Assembly: GCA_017629035.1 (NCBI GenBank)
Contig: JAGBXX010000012.1
Location: 1 to 64,000 of the forward strand
Direction of reading: 5' to 3'
Origin: Alistipes sp.
Lineage (GTDB): Bacteria > Bacteroidota > Bacteroidia > Bacteroidales > Rikenellaceae
Length of the DNA stretch: 64,000 bases
In this document: in pieces, positions 36,597 to 45,966 of the stretch
How the letters are laid out: each line of letters opens with the position of its first letter
Position numbering within the stretch: position 1 is the first letter of the stretch
Notes under the pieces: model-generated
Told to the model about the DNA's origin: nothing
Databases searched by the model: none
What the model saw: the letters and a program-made list of their open reading frames with translations, nothing else
Made by a program: the position numbers and the translations under genes

Positions 36597-37406
36597 ATGA
36601 TCAACAACCTCGCATACGAGAGCCTTAACAGGCTCGACACCTGGCAGCGAATGCGCAGCATCACGCTTGGCGAGATGTCGGGCGTGAAACTGATGAATCG
36701 TGTCGACACGAAGTATGTACTCTCCTACGACGAGGTTCTGCGCCTTATCAACGCCGCAGCCGACAACGACTACTACGTGCAGATTATCGACGGTGTGCGT
36801 GCCTGCCGCTACTTGACACTATACTACGACACGCCAGAGCGTGAGATGTTCGTTGCCCACCACAATCGCAAGCTCACTCGCCAGAAGCTCAGAACTCGCA
36901 CCTATGTGGAGAGTGGCACCACCTACTTCGAGATTAAGAACAAGAGCAACCGTGGCCGCACAAAGAAGCGTCGCACGGAGATTGCACTCAAGGCATTCAA
37001 CGCCTTTGCCTCAGCAAGCGAGGCCACTGCGCTCCTTGAAAGACATTCGCACTATCGCCCCGACGAGGTGTCGCCAGCGCTCTACACACGCTTTACACGC
37101 ATCACCCTGGTAAACCCCACTCTCAGCGAGCGCATAACCATCGACCTGGAGCTCAGCTACGAGGATGCCCGCAGCCACACCATGGGGGCTATCGAGCAGA
37201 TGGCTATTGTCGAGATAAAGCAGGATGGCAACACCACCTCGCCAACCAAGCGCATACTACGAGATATGCGCATTGCACCACTCAAGGTGAGCAAGTACTG
37301 CCTCGGCACAACACTCACGGTCGAGGGGATAAAACATAACCGATTTAAGGCTAAGTTACAATCAATCAATAAACGACTAAACAGAGATAAGTATGATACA
37401 ATCTGA
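36597..37406 (+). CDS. VTC-domain polyphosphate polymerase-like protein
   Basis: A 269-residue member of the VTC/CYTH-like tunnel fold. In yeast Vtc4 this domain polymerises ATP phosphate into polyphosphate. The basic tunnel residues are visible in RVDTKYVLS, RKLTRQKLRTRTY and NKSNRGRTKKRR, with acidic metal-binding positions in the TYFEIK and VEIKQD strands. It overlaps the DUF4956 gene by 14 bases; this pair is common in Bacteroidetes and suggests a membrane-linked complex. Polyphosphate synthesis is inferred from the family. Confidence 0.82.
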   Translation: MINNLAYESLNRLDTWQRMRSITLGEMSGVKLMNRVDTKYVLSYDEVLRLINAAADNDYYVQIIDGVRACRYLTLYYDTPEREMFVAHHNRKLTRQKLRTRTYVESGTTYFEIKNKSNRGRTKKRRTEIALKAFNAFASASEATALLERHSHYRPDEVSPALYTRFTRITLVNPTLSERITIDLELSYEDARSHTMGAIEQMAIVEIKQDGNTTSPTKRILRDMRIAPLKVSKYCLGTTLTVEGIKHNRFKAKLQSINKRLNRDKYDTI

Positions 37407-38142
37407 TGAACTGGGACTCAATCCCGACCTCTACGACGCAGACATCGCAGCGCTCACAGGCAGTAATGGCGAGGGTGGAGCTACAATGCTCGGTATCCCT
37501 ATTTGCGATACCCAGTCTATTCTCCAGCTCTGCCTGCAGTTTGTCATCAACCTTGCCGTATGCTTCGTCATCGTTCGCTGCTTCTACTACCCCAAGAGCC
37601 AACGTAAGGATTTTGCCGTGACGTTTGTTCTCTTCTCTACTGCCGTATTCCTTCTCCTCTTCTTCATGAAGAGCGTGGGTATCGACGTGAGCATTGGCCT
37701 TGGTCTGTTCATGATCTTTGGCATCATGCGCTACCGCACGGAGATGGTACCTATTCGAGAGATGACCTACCTCTTCCTCACTATCGCCTCTGCCGTGATC
37801 AACGGTAGCAACCTCATGGTATCGTATGCCGAGCTATTACTCGCCAACGCACTCATTATCGCCGTCTTGGCAGTACTCGAAGGTGTTATCATGCGTGGTC
37901 GCAGTGCCACACGCCTTGTCTGCTACGAGCGTATCGAGCTTATACGCCCTGAGCGCCGTGGGGAGCTTATCGCAGATCTCGAGAATCGCCTTGGACACAA
38001 GGTCAACCGTGTAGATATCGGCAATGTTGACTTCCTACGTGACGTGGCCTACATCAAGGTGCACTACACCCCTGAGGCGGGTGAGCAGCCCATGACCGAG
38101 CCAACAATGAAGATTAACGAGAAGAATGCCTTTAACAACTAA
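37393..38142 (+). CDS. DUF4956 family membrane protein
   Basis: A 249-residue protein with four likely transmembrane helices between about 35 and 165, followed by a soluble C-terminal domain of 80 residues. DUF4956 proteins regularly accompany VTC-domain polymerases and may anchor them or conduct the product across the membrane, as the transmembrane parts do in yeast VTC. The overlapping start supports this pairing. No catalytic motif seen. Confidence 0.78.
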   Translation: MIQSDELGLNPDLYDADIAALTGSNGEGGATMLGIPICDTQSILQLCLQFVINLAVCFVIVRCFYYPKSQRKDFAVTFVLFSTAVFLLLFFMKSVGIDVSIGLGLFMIFGIMRYRTEMVPIREMTYLFLTIASAVINGSNLMVSYAELLLANALIIAVLAVLEGVIMRGRSATRLVCYERIELIRPERRGELIADLENRLGHKVNRVDIGNVDFLRDVAYIKVHYTPEAGEQPMTEPTMKINEKNAFNN

Positions 38143-38148
38143 ACAACT

Positions 38149-38928
38149 ATGACTAAGCGAATTATATCACTTGCAGCACTACTCTTTACGCTTGTGTCGC
38201 TATCGGCTCAGGAGTACACCCCCACCGTGGCAAATAGCAACGACCTGCGAGGTCGTGTGGAGGGAGCCTTCGAGTGGGAGTTTGCCAAGGACCTCAGCCT
38301 CGAGGCCTCGGTGCAGATGCGCCTAAAGAGTGACTTTTCGACCGTTGACCGCATACAGAGCGGCGTAGGACTCACATACGAGCCTACGAAGTACTTCAAC
38401 TTCGGTGCCGACTACTTCCTTATCAATGGCCACGACCCCGAGGGTTGGGATAAGCCTCGCCACCGTGTCAATGTCAATGCTGAGGGCTCCGTTAAGGCTG
38501 GCAGATTTGAGTTCTCGCTGCGTGAGAGGGTGCAGACAACATTCCGCACCGACTCGGTGAACCGCTACGAGAAGATGAATCCCGAGATTATGCTTCGTTC
38601 CAAGCTCACCGTGGAGTACAACATACGCCACTCTCGCTGGACGCCATACTTGATGTTCGAGCTCAACAATACGCTCAACGCCCCCAAGGTCGTGGGCAAC
38701 TACAAGAGCGACCCTCTCGCCATAGACAACTACGTGAGCCGCTATCGTGCGGGTGTGGGTGCTAAGTTCAAGGTTACGAAGAAGCATCGTCTTGATTTCT
38801 ACTACTACTTCGACTATAACCGAAGCTATGATATTGGCTATAAGGGCAATAAGGGCGCTTTGAAGGAGTATATCCAGGAGAATGAGTGCCGCCACATCTT
38901 CGGTATATCGTACAAATTCAAACTCTAA
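38149..38928 (+). CDS. DUF2490 family outer membrane protein
   Basis: A 259-residue exported protein: signal peptide ending near LSAQ, then about twelve amphipathic strands (RGRVEGAFEWEF, NFGADYFLIN, HRLDFYYYFDY) and a final aromatic strand (HIFGISYKFKL), the outer membrane barrel pattern of DUF2490. It is the third regular member of the VTC cluster. Its role in polyphosphate handling is not known. Confidence 0.75.
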   Translation: MTKRIISLAALLFTLVSLSAQEYTPTVANSNDLRGRVEGAFEWEFAKDLSLEASVQMRLKSDFSTVDRIQSGVGLTYEPTKYFNFGADYFLINGHDPEGWDKPRHRVNVNAEGSVKAGRFEFSLRERVQTTFRTDSVNRYEKMNPEIMLRSKLTVEYNIRHSRWTPYLMFELNNTLNAPKVVGNYKSDPLAIDNYVSRYRAGVGAKFKVTKKHRLDFYYYFDYNRSYDIGYKGNKGALKEYIQENECRHIFGISYKFKL

Positions 38929-38931
38929 GCC

Positions 38932-39474
38932 ATGCGACACTTTGCTCTCTCGATACTGCTACTCTTAGGCGCTGCAACACTCAGTGCCCGAGGCCCTATG
39001 TACGTGGTTAACGGCACCGTTGTCGAGAGCATTGAGCATATTGCGCAAGAGGATATCGAGAGTATCGACGTGCTCGCTGCCGACGACGAGACCATTGCCC
39101 AGTGGGGTTTAGGCGCCTCGGAGGGTGTCATCCTGGTCACTCTGCGCTACGACACCCCAGCATATTTCGAGGCCGAGGGCGAGAACAACTATACATCCTA
39201 CCTTGCGCACAATGTCCGCTGGGGCAAGAATATGAATCCCGAGCGAGTATCCCTGCGCATCGTTGTGGATAGCGAGGGCAGGGCAACAATATCGAAGGTG
39301 CTGCAGGCCACCTCACGTCAATTTTTGAAGCGTGTGGAGCAGGCCATAAGCAGCTCTCCACTATGGCACCCTGCAACACGCAATGGCAAGGCTGTTGAGA
39401 GCACACACCTCATAAACCTACTCCTCCCCGAGGGCGAGTCACTCCCTGTGGAGCGTGGCGTAATACTTCTTTAG
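38932..39474 (+). CDS. Secreted protein joining a TonB-receptor plug signature to a TonB C-terminal-like domain
   Basis: A 180-residue exported protein: signal peptide (1-20), a plug-like segment at 24-72 (VVNGTV, IAQEDIESIDVLAADD, and SEGVILVTLR, the ending of TonB-dependent receptor plugs), then a TonB C-terminal-like domain at about 105-166 (VSLRIVVDSEGRATISKV and the LWHPATRNGKAV turn). It has no transmembrane anchor other than the signal and no barrel. Similar pieces occur in BlaR/M56-associated TonB-like proteins. Function unknown; a periplasmic adaptor is a possible reading. It is 3 bases from both neighbours. Confidence 0.6.
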   Translation: MRHFALSILLLLGAATLSARGPMYVVNGTVVESIEHIAQEDIESIDVLAADDETIAQWGLGASEGVILVTLRYDTPAYFEAEGENNYTSYLAHNVRWGKNMNPERVSLRIVVDSEGRATISKVLQATSRQFLKRVEQAISSSPLWHPATRNGKAVESTHLINLLLPEGESLPVERGVILL

Positions 39475-39477
39475 AGC

Positions 39478-40749
39478 ATGATTGATCCACTCCGCATAAC
39501 CACCACACCGAGCCAGAGCCTCACGCTTCTTGATCTGCAGCGCATGGTTCGAGCAACCCTCGAGAGTCGCTTCGACGAGGCTATATGGCTGCGTGCCGAG
39601 ATCTCGGAGCTCAAGGTCAACCGCTCGGGGCACTGCTACCTTAACCTCGTTGAGAAGGGCAGCGGCAGCGGAGCACCCTGTGCCGAGGCTCGTGCCGTTA
39701 TCTGGCGCTCGGTATATGCCAATATTGCAGCCAAGTTCGAGAGTGCCACAGGCCAACGCCTCAGCTCGGGAATATCGGTTCTTGTGCGTGTCATTGTCAC
39801 CTACCACGAGGTCTACGGCTTCTCGCTTCAAATTATAGACCTCGATGCTGGCTATACACTTGGCGAGGTGGAGCGCCGCCGCAGGGAGACCATCGAGCGC
39901 CTTGTCAGCGATGGCGTGTGGGATATGAACCGAGAGGTTGAGCTACCTACGCCCACGCTGCGCATTGCCATAGTGTCGAGCGCTACGGCTGCTGGCTACC
40001 GTGACTTCTGCCAGGAGATAGCACGCTCACCCTATAACTTCCAACTCACACTCTTTGAGAGCCTTATGCAGGGTGATGCGGCCGAGGAGAGTGTTATCAA
40101 TGCCCTTTCAGCCATTGCCGAGCAGGAGGAGGAGTTCGACGCCGTAGCCATTATTCGTGGCGGAGGCTCGACAAGCGACCTTGCACTCTTCGACTCATAT
40201 ACCATTGCCACCTACGTAGCTCAGTTCCCACTACCGATATTCTCGGGCATTGGCCACGACAAGGATGTGAGCGTAGTGGATATGGTCGCCCACACCATGT
40301 GCAAGACCCCTACGGCCGTAGCTACCTACCTCGTAGAGCTTGCCGACACACAGATGGCCTATGTCGAGGAGTATGCCCAGAGGTTGCGTGATGGTGTTGT
40401 CGCTCGACTAAATAGCGAGCGTCTTAGGCTTGAGCGCCTTAGCGCCGAGCTCGGTCGCTCATCTATGGTTACTCTCTCGGCTCTGCAACATCGTCTTGAC
40501 ATGGTCGAGGAGGGTATTAAGAGTGATGCACGCCGCCTCATTCAGAGCCAGACGCAGCGCCTCGAGTCGCTCAGGGAGATTGTCGAGAGCCACAACCCTC
40601 AAAACATCCTGCGCCTCGGCTTTGCCATAGTGCGTGACGACCAGGGTCGAAGTATCGACCTGAGCAATATCGCAATAGGCGAAAACGTTAATATAGAGTT
40701 AAGCGACGGAAGCCTCAGGGCCAATGTCACAGATAAGAAAATAGGATAA
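39478..40749 (+). CDS. xseA: Exodeoxyribonuclease VII large subunit
   Basis: Degrades single-stranded DNA into short oligonucleotides together with XseB. The 423 residues match the family: N-terminal OB fold (about 10-110; WLRAEISELKVNRSGHCYLNL), the catalytic core with AIIRGGGSTSDLALFD and PIFSGIGHDKDVSVVD, and a long helical C-terminal part that binds the small subunit. The xseB start lies 4 bases downstream. Confidence 0.95.
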   Translation: MIDPLRITTTPSQSLTLLDLQRMVRATLESRFDEAIWLRAEISELKVNRSGHCYLNLVEKGSGSGAPCAEARAVIWRSVYANIAAKFESATGQRLSSGISVLVRVIVTYHEVYGFSLQIIDLDAGYTLGEVERRRRETIERLVSDGVWDMNREVELPTPTLRIAIVSSATAAGYRDFCQEIARSPYNFQLTLFESLMQGDAAEESVINALSAIAEQEEEFDAVAIIRGGGSTSDLALFDSYTIATYVAQFPLPIFSGIGHDKDVSVVDMVAHTMCKTPTAVATYLVELADTQMAYVEEYAQRLRDGVVARLNSERLRLERLSAELGRSSMVTLSALQHRLDMVEEGIKSDARRLIQSQTQRLESLREIVESHNPQNILRLGFAIVRDDQGRSIDLSNIAIGENVNIELSDGSLRANVTDKKIG

Positions 40750-40753
40750 CACA

Positions 40754-40981
40754 ATGTCAAACAATAAGATAACATACACCGAGGCTATGGCCGAGGTGGA
40801 GAAGATCGTAACACGTCTTCGCTCAGGCGAGCTCAATGTCGACGAGCTATCCAAGGAGGTGGCACGTGCCACAGCACTTATTGCAGAGTGCCGCACTATT
40901 CTCACTCGTACAGAGGAGGATGTGGAACGACTTATAAACCCTACTTCAGAGGATGAAACATCTAATTCGTCTAATTCTTAA
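40754..40981 (+). CDS. xseB: Exodeoxyribonuclease VII small subunit
   Basis: A 75-residue helical-hairpin protein, matching the XseB family (YTEAMAEVEKIVTRLRSGEL). It wraps the XseA helices and regulates the nuclease. Its last 29 bases overlap the next gene in another frame. Partners: xseA immediately upstream. Confidence 0.92.
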   Translation: MSNNKITYTEAMAEVEKIVTRLRSGELNVDELSKEVARATALIAECRTILTRTEEDVERLINPTSEDETSNSSNS

Positions 40982-41747
40982 CCTTGTTCCCCGCAAGTTC
41001 CTGCAGCGCATAGCCTCGTGGGCAGTGCCTGCTGTGGGAATATTCTATATGGGACGTGGTCGCGAGTGCCCAATATGCGGCTCTCGTTACCGTCGCTTTA
41101 TGCCCTACGGCTATGTTCAGCCACGTGAGGATGCCCTCTGCCCGAGCTGTCTATCGCTCGAGCGTCACCGCATGATATGGCTATGGATGGAGCGAAATAC
41201 CGACCTGTTCAAGAGCCACCCACGACTGCTACACATCGCCCCCGAGCGTGCTCTCATGCAGCACTTTAGGGAGTTGTACGGCTCAAGCGAGAACTATATC
41301 ACCGCCGACCTTGAGTCGCCACTTGCCGATAAGCACTTCGACGTGCAGAACATCCCTATGGAGGAGTCATCGGTCGATGTTATCATCTGCAACCACCTGC
41401 TTGAGCATGTCGACGACGACAGGCTCGCTATGCGTGAGCTGCATCGAGTGTTGCGCCCCGGAGGCTGGGGCATAATCCTTGTGCCCGAGGATCGCTCTCT
41501 GGCTACAACCTACGAGGATAACTCCATAACAGATCCCAAGGAGCGCACACGTCTCTTTGGCCAGTATGACCACCGAAGAGTATATGGCCGAGACTATGAC
41601 CAGAGGCTTCGTGAGGCAGGCTTCGAGGTCGAGCGCATAGAGTTTGCCGAGCGACTCACGGAGTGGGAGAGGCGCCTCTACTCCCCTGGCGAGGATAACC
41701 TCGTAGTGGTGCGCAAGCCTCTCGACATGGCTACTAACATTGAATAA
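40953..41747 (+). CDS. Class I SAM-dependent methyltransferase with an N-terminal zinc knuckle
   Basis: A 264-residue protein. A short hydrophobic N-terminal part is followed by four cysteines in two CxxC pairs (C39, C42; C63, C66), probably binding zinc. Then comes a methyltransferase core: ITADLESPLADKHFDVQ, the motif IV-like VDVIICNHLLEHV, and the post-motif LHRVLRPGGWGII. The pattern is of methyltransferase type 11 (ubiE-like). The target is unknown. The start overlaps xseB by 29 bases. Confidence 0.75.
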   Translation: MKHLIRLILNLVPRKFLQRIASWAVPAVGIFYMGRGRECPICGSRYRRFMPYGYVQPREDALCPSCLSLERHRMIWLWMERNTDLFKSHPRLLHIAPERALMQHFRELYGSSENYITADLESPLADKHFDVQNIPMEESSVDVIICNHLLEHVDDDRLAMRELHRVLRPGGWGIILVPEDRSLATTYEDNSITDPKERTRLFGQYDHRRVYGRDYDQRLREAGFEVERIEFAERLTEWERRLYSPGEDNLVVVRKPLDMATNIE

Positions 41748-41756
41748 CAGAGCACT

Positions 41757-43976
41757 ATGGATAACCTTTTTGAGCGATATAAATCTCTGCGTGAGATTGT
41801 TGCATCTGCCTTCTCGGAGCGCACACAGCTTATGGTCGACCACGCCTTGAGCTTTGCCCACTCACACCTCCAGGAGCTCCAGCGCTACGACTCCACCCCT
41901 CTTCTTGACCACGGCGTGGGTGTTGCCCGCATCGTCATTCAGGAGATTGGTCTGGGTCGTAACTCTACGATTGCCGCCATCATTCACGATGTTGTGCGCA
42001 TAGCCATGCAGTGTCAGGATAGCAACCTCAACGAGATAATATCGACCATCCGTCGTGAGTATGGCGAAGAGGTGCTTGGTATCACTGTAGCGCTATGCAA
42101 GATCTCGGACATCAAGCTCAAACCATCTAAGGAGCAGGCTTCGGACTTCCGTGATATGATTGTATCCTACTCCGAGGATCCTCGTGTGATACTCATCAAG
42201 CTCGCTGACCGCCTCGAGGTCATGCGCTCGCTCGACATCTTCCCCGAGAAGAAGCGTCGCACAAAGAGCTGGGAGAGCCTCAACCTATATGCTCAGATAG
42301 CCCACAAGCTTGGTCTCTACAGCATAAAGAGCGAGCTCGAGGATCTATCACTTAAGTATCTTGAGCCTGAGGCATATAACCACATCCTCCACGAGCTCAA
42401 GGAGAGCGAGGCTGAGCGTATGGCCTTCATCGAGAAGTTCCTTGAGCCCGTACGTCAGCTTCTGGACCGTGACGGCATACACTATCACATCAAGAGCCGC
42501 ACCAAGTCGGTATTCTCCATCTTCCAGAAGATGCGCAAGCAGCGTGTCGACTTCAAGGGTGTCTACGACATATTTGCCCTTCGCATAATTATCGACTGCC
42601 CTCTGGAGAGGGAGAAGGCGCAGTGCTGGACCGTATATTCGCACGTTGCAAGCCTCTACCTTCCCAACCCTGAGCGTATGCGTGACTGGATATCTATCCC
42701 CAAGAGCAACGGCTACGAGTCGCTGCACACCACCGTCATGGCCGAGGGTGGCCGCTGGGTAGAGGTGCAGATACGTACCGAGCGCATGGACGAGGTTGCC
42801 GAGCGAGGTATCGCTGCACACTGGAGATATAAGGGTGTCAAGCAGGGAGGCATGGGTGCCGAGGAGTGGCTCGGACGCCTTCGTGAGCTACTCGAGGATA
42901 CTACTTCGGAGTCTATTGCCCGCCGCTTTGAGGCTAAACCCTCGTCGGGCGAGATATTTGTATTCACCCCCTCGGGCGATATTCGCAAGCTCGCTGAGGG
43001 TGCTACGGTGCTCGACTTCGCCTTTGACATCCACACCTCGCTGGGTGCTGCGTGCGTGGGAGGTAAGGTTGGAGGACGTGTTGTGCCTATCAAGGAGCCG
43101 CTACACAATGGCGATATCTGCGAGGTGCTCACACGCAAGGATCAGACACCTAAGGCCGACTGGCTCAATATATGTGTTACGTCGAAGGCCCGCTCACGCA
43201 TACGTGCCTACCTGCGTGAGGAGCGACAGAAGCATGCCCGTCTGGGACGTGAGGAGCTCGAGCGACGACTCAAAAACTGGAAGATCGACATCGCCATCGA
43301 CGAGGCTGTTGCCTACCTATGCAAGCACTTCAAGGTGCGCCGAGGCATAGAGTTATATATGCTCATTGCCGACCAGAAGCTCGACCTTCTCGGCATCAAG
43401 GAGATTCTCCAGCGCTGGCTCTCGGGCCAGGCTGAGGAGGAGCGTCGTCAGGCTGCTGCCGAGGTCGAGGAGCGCAAGGCACGCCTACGTGAGGAGCGTG
43501 GCGATAGTGCCCCACAACGCTCCAGCGATGCACTTATCATCGACGAGAAGATTGACAATATAGAGTACAAGTTTGGCCGCTGCTGCAACCCTATCAAGGG
43601 CGATAGTGTCTTCGGCTTTATCACCATCAATGCCGGTATCACCATCCACCGCAATGACTGCCCCAATGCTCGACGCATGCGTGAGCGCTACCCCTACAGA
43701 GTCATGGAGGCTCGCTGGAGAGAGGATGCTCAGGGTGCTTTCCGTGTCACCATAGGTATCTCGGCGGCAGATATCCCAGGTCTTGCCACTACAATCATGG
43801 ATGTAGCAAGCAAAGAGTTGAAGCTCTCGGTGCGAGGTATCAACTATATGCCTAAGGGCGACGGCACGGCCACGGCACAGCTCGTGGTAGAGGTCACAGG
43901 AGCCAACATTGTCGACATGCTGCTCCACTCGCTCAGACGCATCAAGGGGGTGAAGAATGCTTATAGAATTAACTAA
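41757..43976 (+). CDS. relA: RelA-type (p)ppGpp synthetase with a degraded hydrolase site
   Basis: A 739-residue RelA/SpoT homologue: HD domain (about 30-170), synthetase domain (about 225-360), TGS domain (about 390-455), zinc-finger-like helical part (RCCNPIKGDS), and C-terminal ACT domain. The HD metal residues H52, H77 and D78 remain, but the hydrolase HDxxED motif reads HDVVRI, with Glu81-Asp82 replaced by Arg-Ile, and the later LADRLHNMR segment reads LADRLEVMR. The synthetase motif DWISIPKSNGYESLHT is intact. I infer that it makes (p)ppGpp but cannot hydrolyse it; a separate SpoT is expected elsewhere. Confidence 0.88.
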   Translation: MDNLFERYKSLREIVASAFSERTQLMVDHALSFAHSHLQELQRYDSTPLLDHGVGVARIVIQEIGLGRNSTIAAIIHDVVRIAMQCQDSNLNEIISTIRREYGEEVLGITVALCKISDIKLKPSKEQASDFRDMIVSYSEDPRVILIKLADRLEVMRSLDIFPEKKRRTKSWESLNLYAQIAHKLGLYSIKSELEDLSLKYLEPEAYNHILHELKESEAERMAFIEKFLEPVRQLLDRDGIHYHIKSRTKSVFSIFQKMRKQRVDFKGVYDIFALRIIIDCPLEREKAQCWTVYSHVASLYLPNPERMRDWISIPKSNGYESLHTTVMAEGGRWVEVQIRTERMDEVAERGIAAHWRYKGVKQGGMGAEEWLGRLRELLEDTTSESIARRFEAKPSSGEIFVFTPSGDIRKLAEGATVLDFAFDIHTSLGAACVGGKVGGRVVPIKEPLHNGDICEVLTRKDQTPKADWLNICVTSKARSRIRAYLREERQKHARLGREELERRLKNWKIDIAIDEAVAYLCKHFKVRRGIELYMLIADQKLDLLGIKEILQRWLSGQAEEERRQAAAEVEERKARLREERGDSAPQRSSDALIIDEKIDNIEYKFGRCCNPIKGDSVFGFITINAGITIHRNDCPNARRMRERYPYRVMEARWREDAQGAFRVTIGISAADIPGLATTIMDVASKELKLSVRGINYMPKGDGTATAQLVVEVTGANIVDMLLHSLRRIKGVKNAYRIN

Positions 43977-43995
43977 TAATTAACCCAATACAACT

Positions 43996-44337
43996 ATGAA
44001 TTTCGAAACATTGCAGTGCCCCTGGGGCGACAACCTTAAGACCTGTGCTATCACCGTTGCCGATCTCGACGGCGTCGTTCTTTACCAGAACAAGCGCTCG
44101 ATAGAGGTCAATGGCGATGTTCGTGGCAAGTCGATGATACCATGCCACTCGGCACGCTCACGTGAGATTATCAACCGCCTGATGACCAATGCCGAGACCA
44201 ACGCCTACACCATTCAGAAGCGTGACCTGCGCAAGCTCATCTACCAGATGCCATGGTTCGAGAAGGGCGAGGTTGCGGGCCTTGTGGAGTTCTCACTCGA
44301 GATCCCCGAGAATATGCCACACTACGTACGAGAGTAA
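43996..44337 (+). CDS. Small PAS-like sensor protein
   Basis: A 113-residue protein resembling small PAS proteins of anaerobes: DLDGVVLYQNKRS at the start of the sheet, a CHSARSREII helix (a histidine and cysteine near a possible ligand site), and a late strand GLVEFSLEIPENMPHYVRE. It has no output domain, so it may bind a small ligand or cofactor and act through a partner. It follows relA by 19 bases and may share its transcript. Function unknown. Confidence 0.6.
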   Translation: MNFETLQCPWGDNLKTCAITVADLDGVVLYQNKRSIEVNGDVRGKSMIPCHSARSREIINRLMTNAETNAYTIQKRDLRKLIYQMPWFEKGEVAGLVEFSLEIPENMPHYVRE

Positions 44338-44340
44338 CGA

Positions 44341-44388
44341 CATACAAACAAAAAGAGAGAGGCTGCTGAGATAATCAACAGCCTCTCT
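44341..44388. terminator. Hairpin between convergent PAS and peroxidase genes
   Basis: AGAGAGGCTG (44356-44365) pairs with CAGCCTCTCT (44379-44388). On the minus strand the stem is followed by CTTTTTGTTTG, a good terminator for the peroxidase; on the plus strand the tail is only TCATATAT. Confidence 0.7.
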
Positions 44389-44404
44389 TCATATATATTA
44401 CCTA

Positions 44405-45832
44405 TTAATGATCGTGGTGGTCGTGATCAGCCTCGAGCACCACACCATACTCATGAGGATTGGTTAGCTTCTCACCCTTGTACTCACCCGTGAGCGTACG
44501 CAAGAATGCTACGATAGCCTTAGTCTCTGCCTCGGTGATATCTACATCCGACTGATAGCGAGCCATATCGGCCACAGCCTCCTCGAGTGTCGCACGTGTG
44601 CCATCATGATAGTATGGCCAAGTGAGCTCCACATTGCGCAAGCCAGGCACCTTGAAACGATGACGATCACGCTCCTGCTGTGTCTGCTTGTAGCGACCAT
44701 TATCCTCCTCGGTAAGCTCAATGCCACGAGCATCGAAATAGTGACGACGAAGACCCATAAGCTCGTACGACATACCACCCAAGTTAGGACCTACGTGGCA
44801 GGTTGCACAGCTATACTGCTTGAATAGGTTATAGCCATTCAACTCCTCGGCAGTGAGTGCTGCATCATCGCCACGCAACCACTTATCAAACTGAGAGTTA
44901 GGCGTGAGCAATGTGCGCTCAAACTCCTCGATAGCATTTGTGATATTCGCCTCGGTAATACCGTCTGGATATACCGCAACAAACTCAGCAGCAAACTCCT
45001 TGTCAGCATTTAGCTTAGCGATAATCTCGTCGAACGAGGTAGAAGCCATCTCGACTGGGTTGAGCGGAGGACCTGCAGCCTGCTCTGCAAGGGTCTTGGC
45101 ACGACCATCCCAGAACTGAACAAAGTTGTAGGCAGCATTATATACCGTAGGGGCATTCACACCACCCAGACGCTCCTCAACACCATGAGAGTACTGATGA
45201 TTATCAACACCACCTGCCGACAGGTCGTGACAAGTAGCACACGACACGCTATTATCTACCGATAGACGCTTGTCGTGGTATAGCTTATATCCGAGCTCCA
45301 CCTTGCGTGGGTCGATATTCGAAGCCTCGAGAATAGGACGCACAGGCTCGCCAGCACGAGCACCCACAAGGCCATCGTTGTAGTATGCCGTACGATACTC
45401 TGTTGCCCACTCCGACACCACCTCGGCCTTGCTCTCGGTAGACTGGCTACCCCAGTGCATAAGGTAGTACTTAGCAGCAGGCATCGAGCCATCCGATATC
45501 ACCTTCTCCACCTTAGCAACATCTACTGGGTTAAGCTCCTGGCCCGATGTAAGGGCCTCGACAAGTGGCTTAATGTCGAAGGCACGATATCCCTGCTCGA
45601 TATCCTCGACTACCACACCACCCACAACAGGCAGCTTGGCATAAAATGGATACTCGGGGTCGCTCTGGTGGCAGCTCAAACAACCACCCGACTCGAGTAT
45701 CTGGGCAACACGCTCTGCCTGGGGAAGATCGGCAGATGGAGTCTTAAGACTCAAGAAGTAGATAGCCAACAACACCGCGATAAGCGTAAGCAGAGCTATC
45801 GACAAGTTTTTGAAGGTTAGAAGCCTCTTCAT
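44405..45832 (-). CDS. Membrane-anchored triheme cytochrome c peroxidase
   Basis: Reduces hydrogen peroxide to water in the periplasm. One N-terminal transmembrane helix (about 10-28) anchors the protein. Three haem c sites are present: CLSCH at 51-55, CATCH at 198-202 and CATCH at 342-346. The last two belong to the MauG/CCP diheme core; the first is an extra domain, as in E. coli YhjA-type peroxidases that take electrons from the quinol pool. The chain ends in a His/Asp-rich tail (HDHHDH). Cytochrome c assembly genes lie immediately upstream in the same direction. Confidence 0.88.
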   Translation of the reverse strand: MKRLLTFKNLSIALLTLIAVLLAIYFLSLKTPSADLPQAERVAQILESGGCLSCHQSDPEYPFYAKLPVVGGVVVEDIEQGYRAFDIKPLVEALTSGQELNPVDVAKVEKVISDGSMPAAKYYLMHWGSQSTESKAEVVSEWATEYRTAYYNDGLVGARAGEPVRPILEASNIDPRKVELGYKLYHDKRLSVDNSVSCATCHDLSAGGVDNHQYSHGVEERLGGVNAPTVYNAAYNFVQFWDGRAKTLAEQAAGPPLNPVEMASTSFDEIIAKLNADKEFAAEFVAVYPDGITEANITNAIEEFERTLLTPNSQFDKWLRGDDAALTAEELNGYNLFKQYSCATCHVGPNLGGMSYELMGLRRHYFDARGIELTEEDNGRYKQTQQERDRHRFKVPGLRNVELTWPYYHDGTRATLEEAVADMARYQSDVDITEAETKAIVAFLRTLTGEYKGEKLTNPHEYGVVLEADHDHHDH

Positions 45833-45966
45833 AGTTTCAGAGATTTAGATTATTAGTAGTCATTCTCATTTTACAGCATAAAGGTAGTACATTTTTTCGA
45901 GAAAAGCGCAAAAACTAAGATAAAAGTTTTCAAATATATTGTTTTTGTTGCCTAATTACACTCCTT

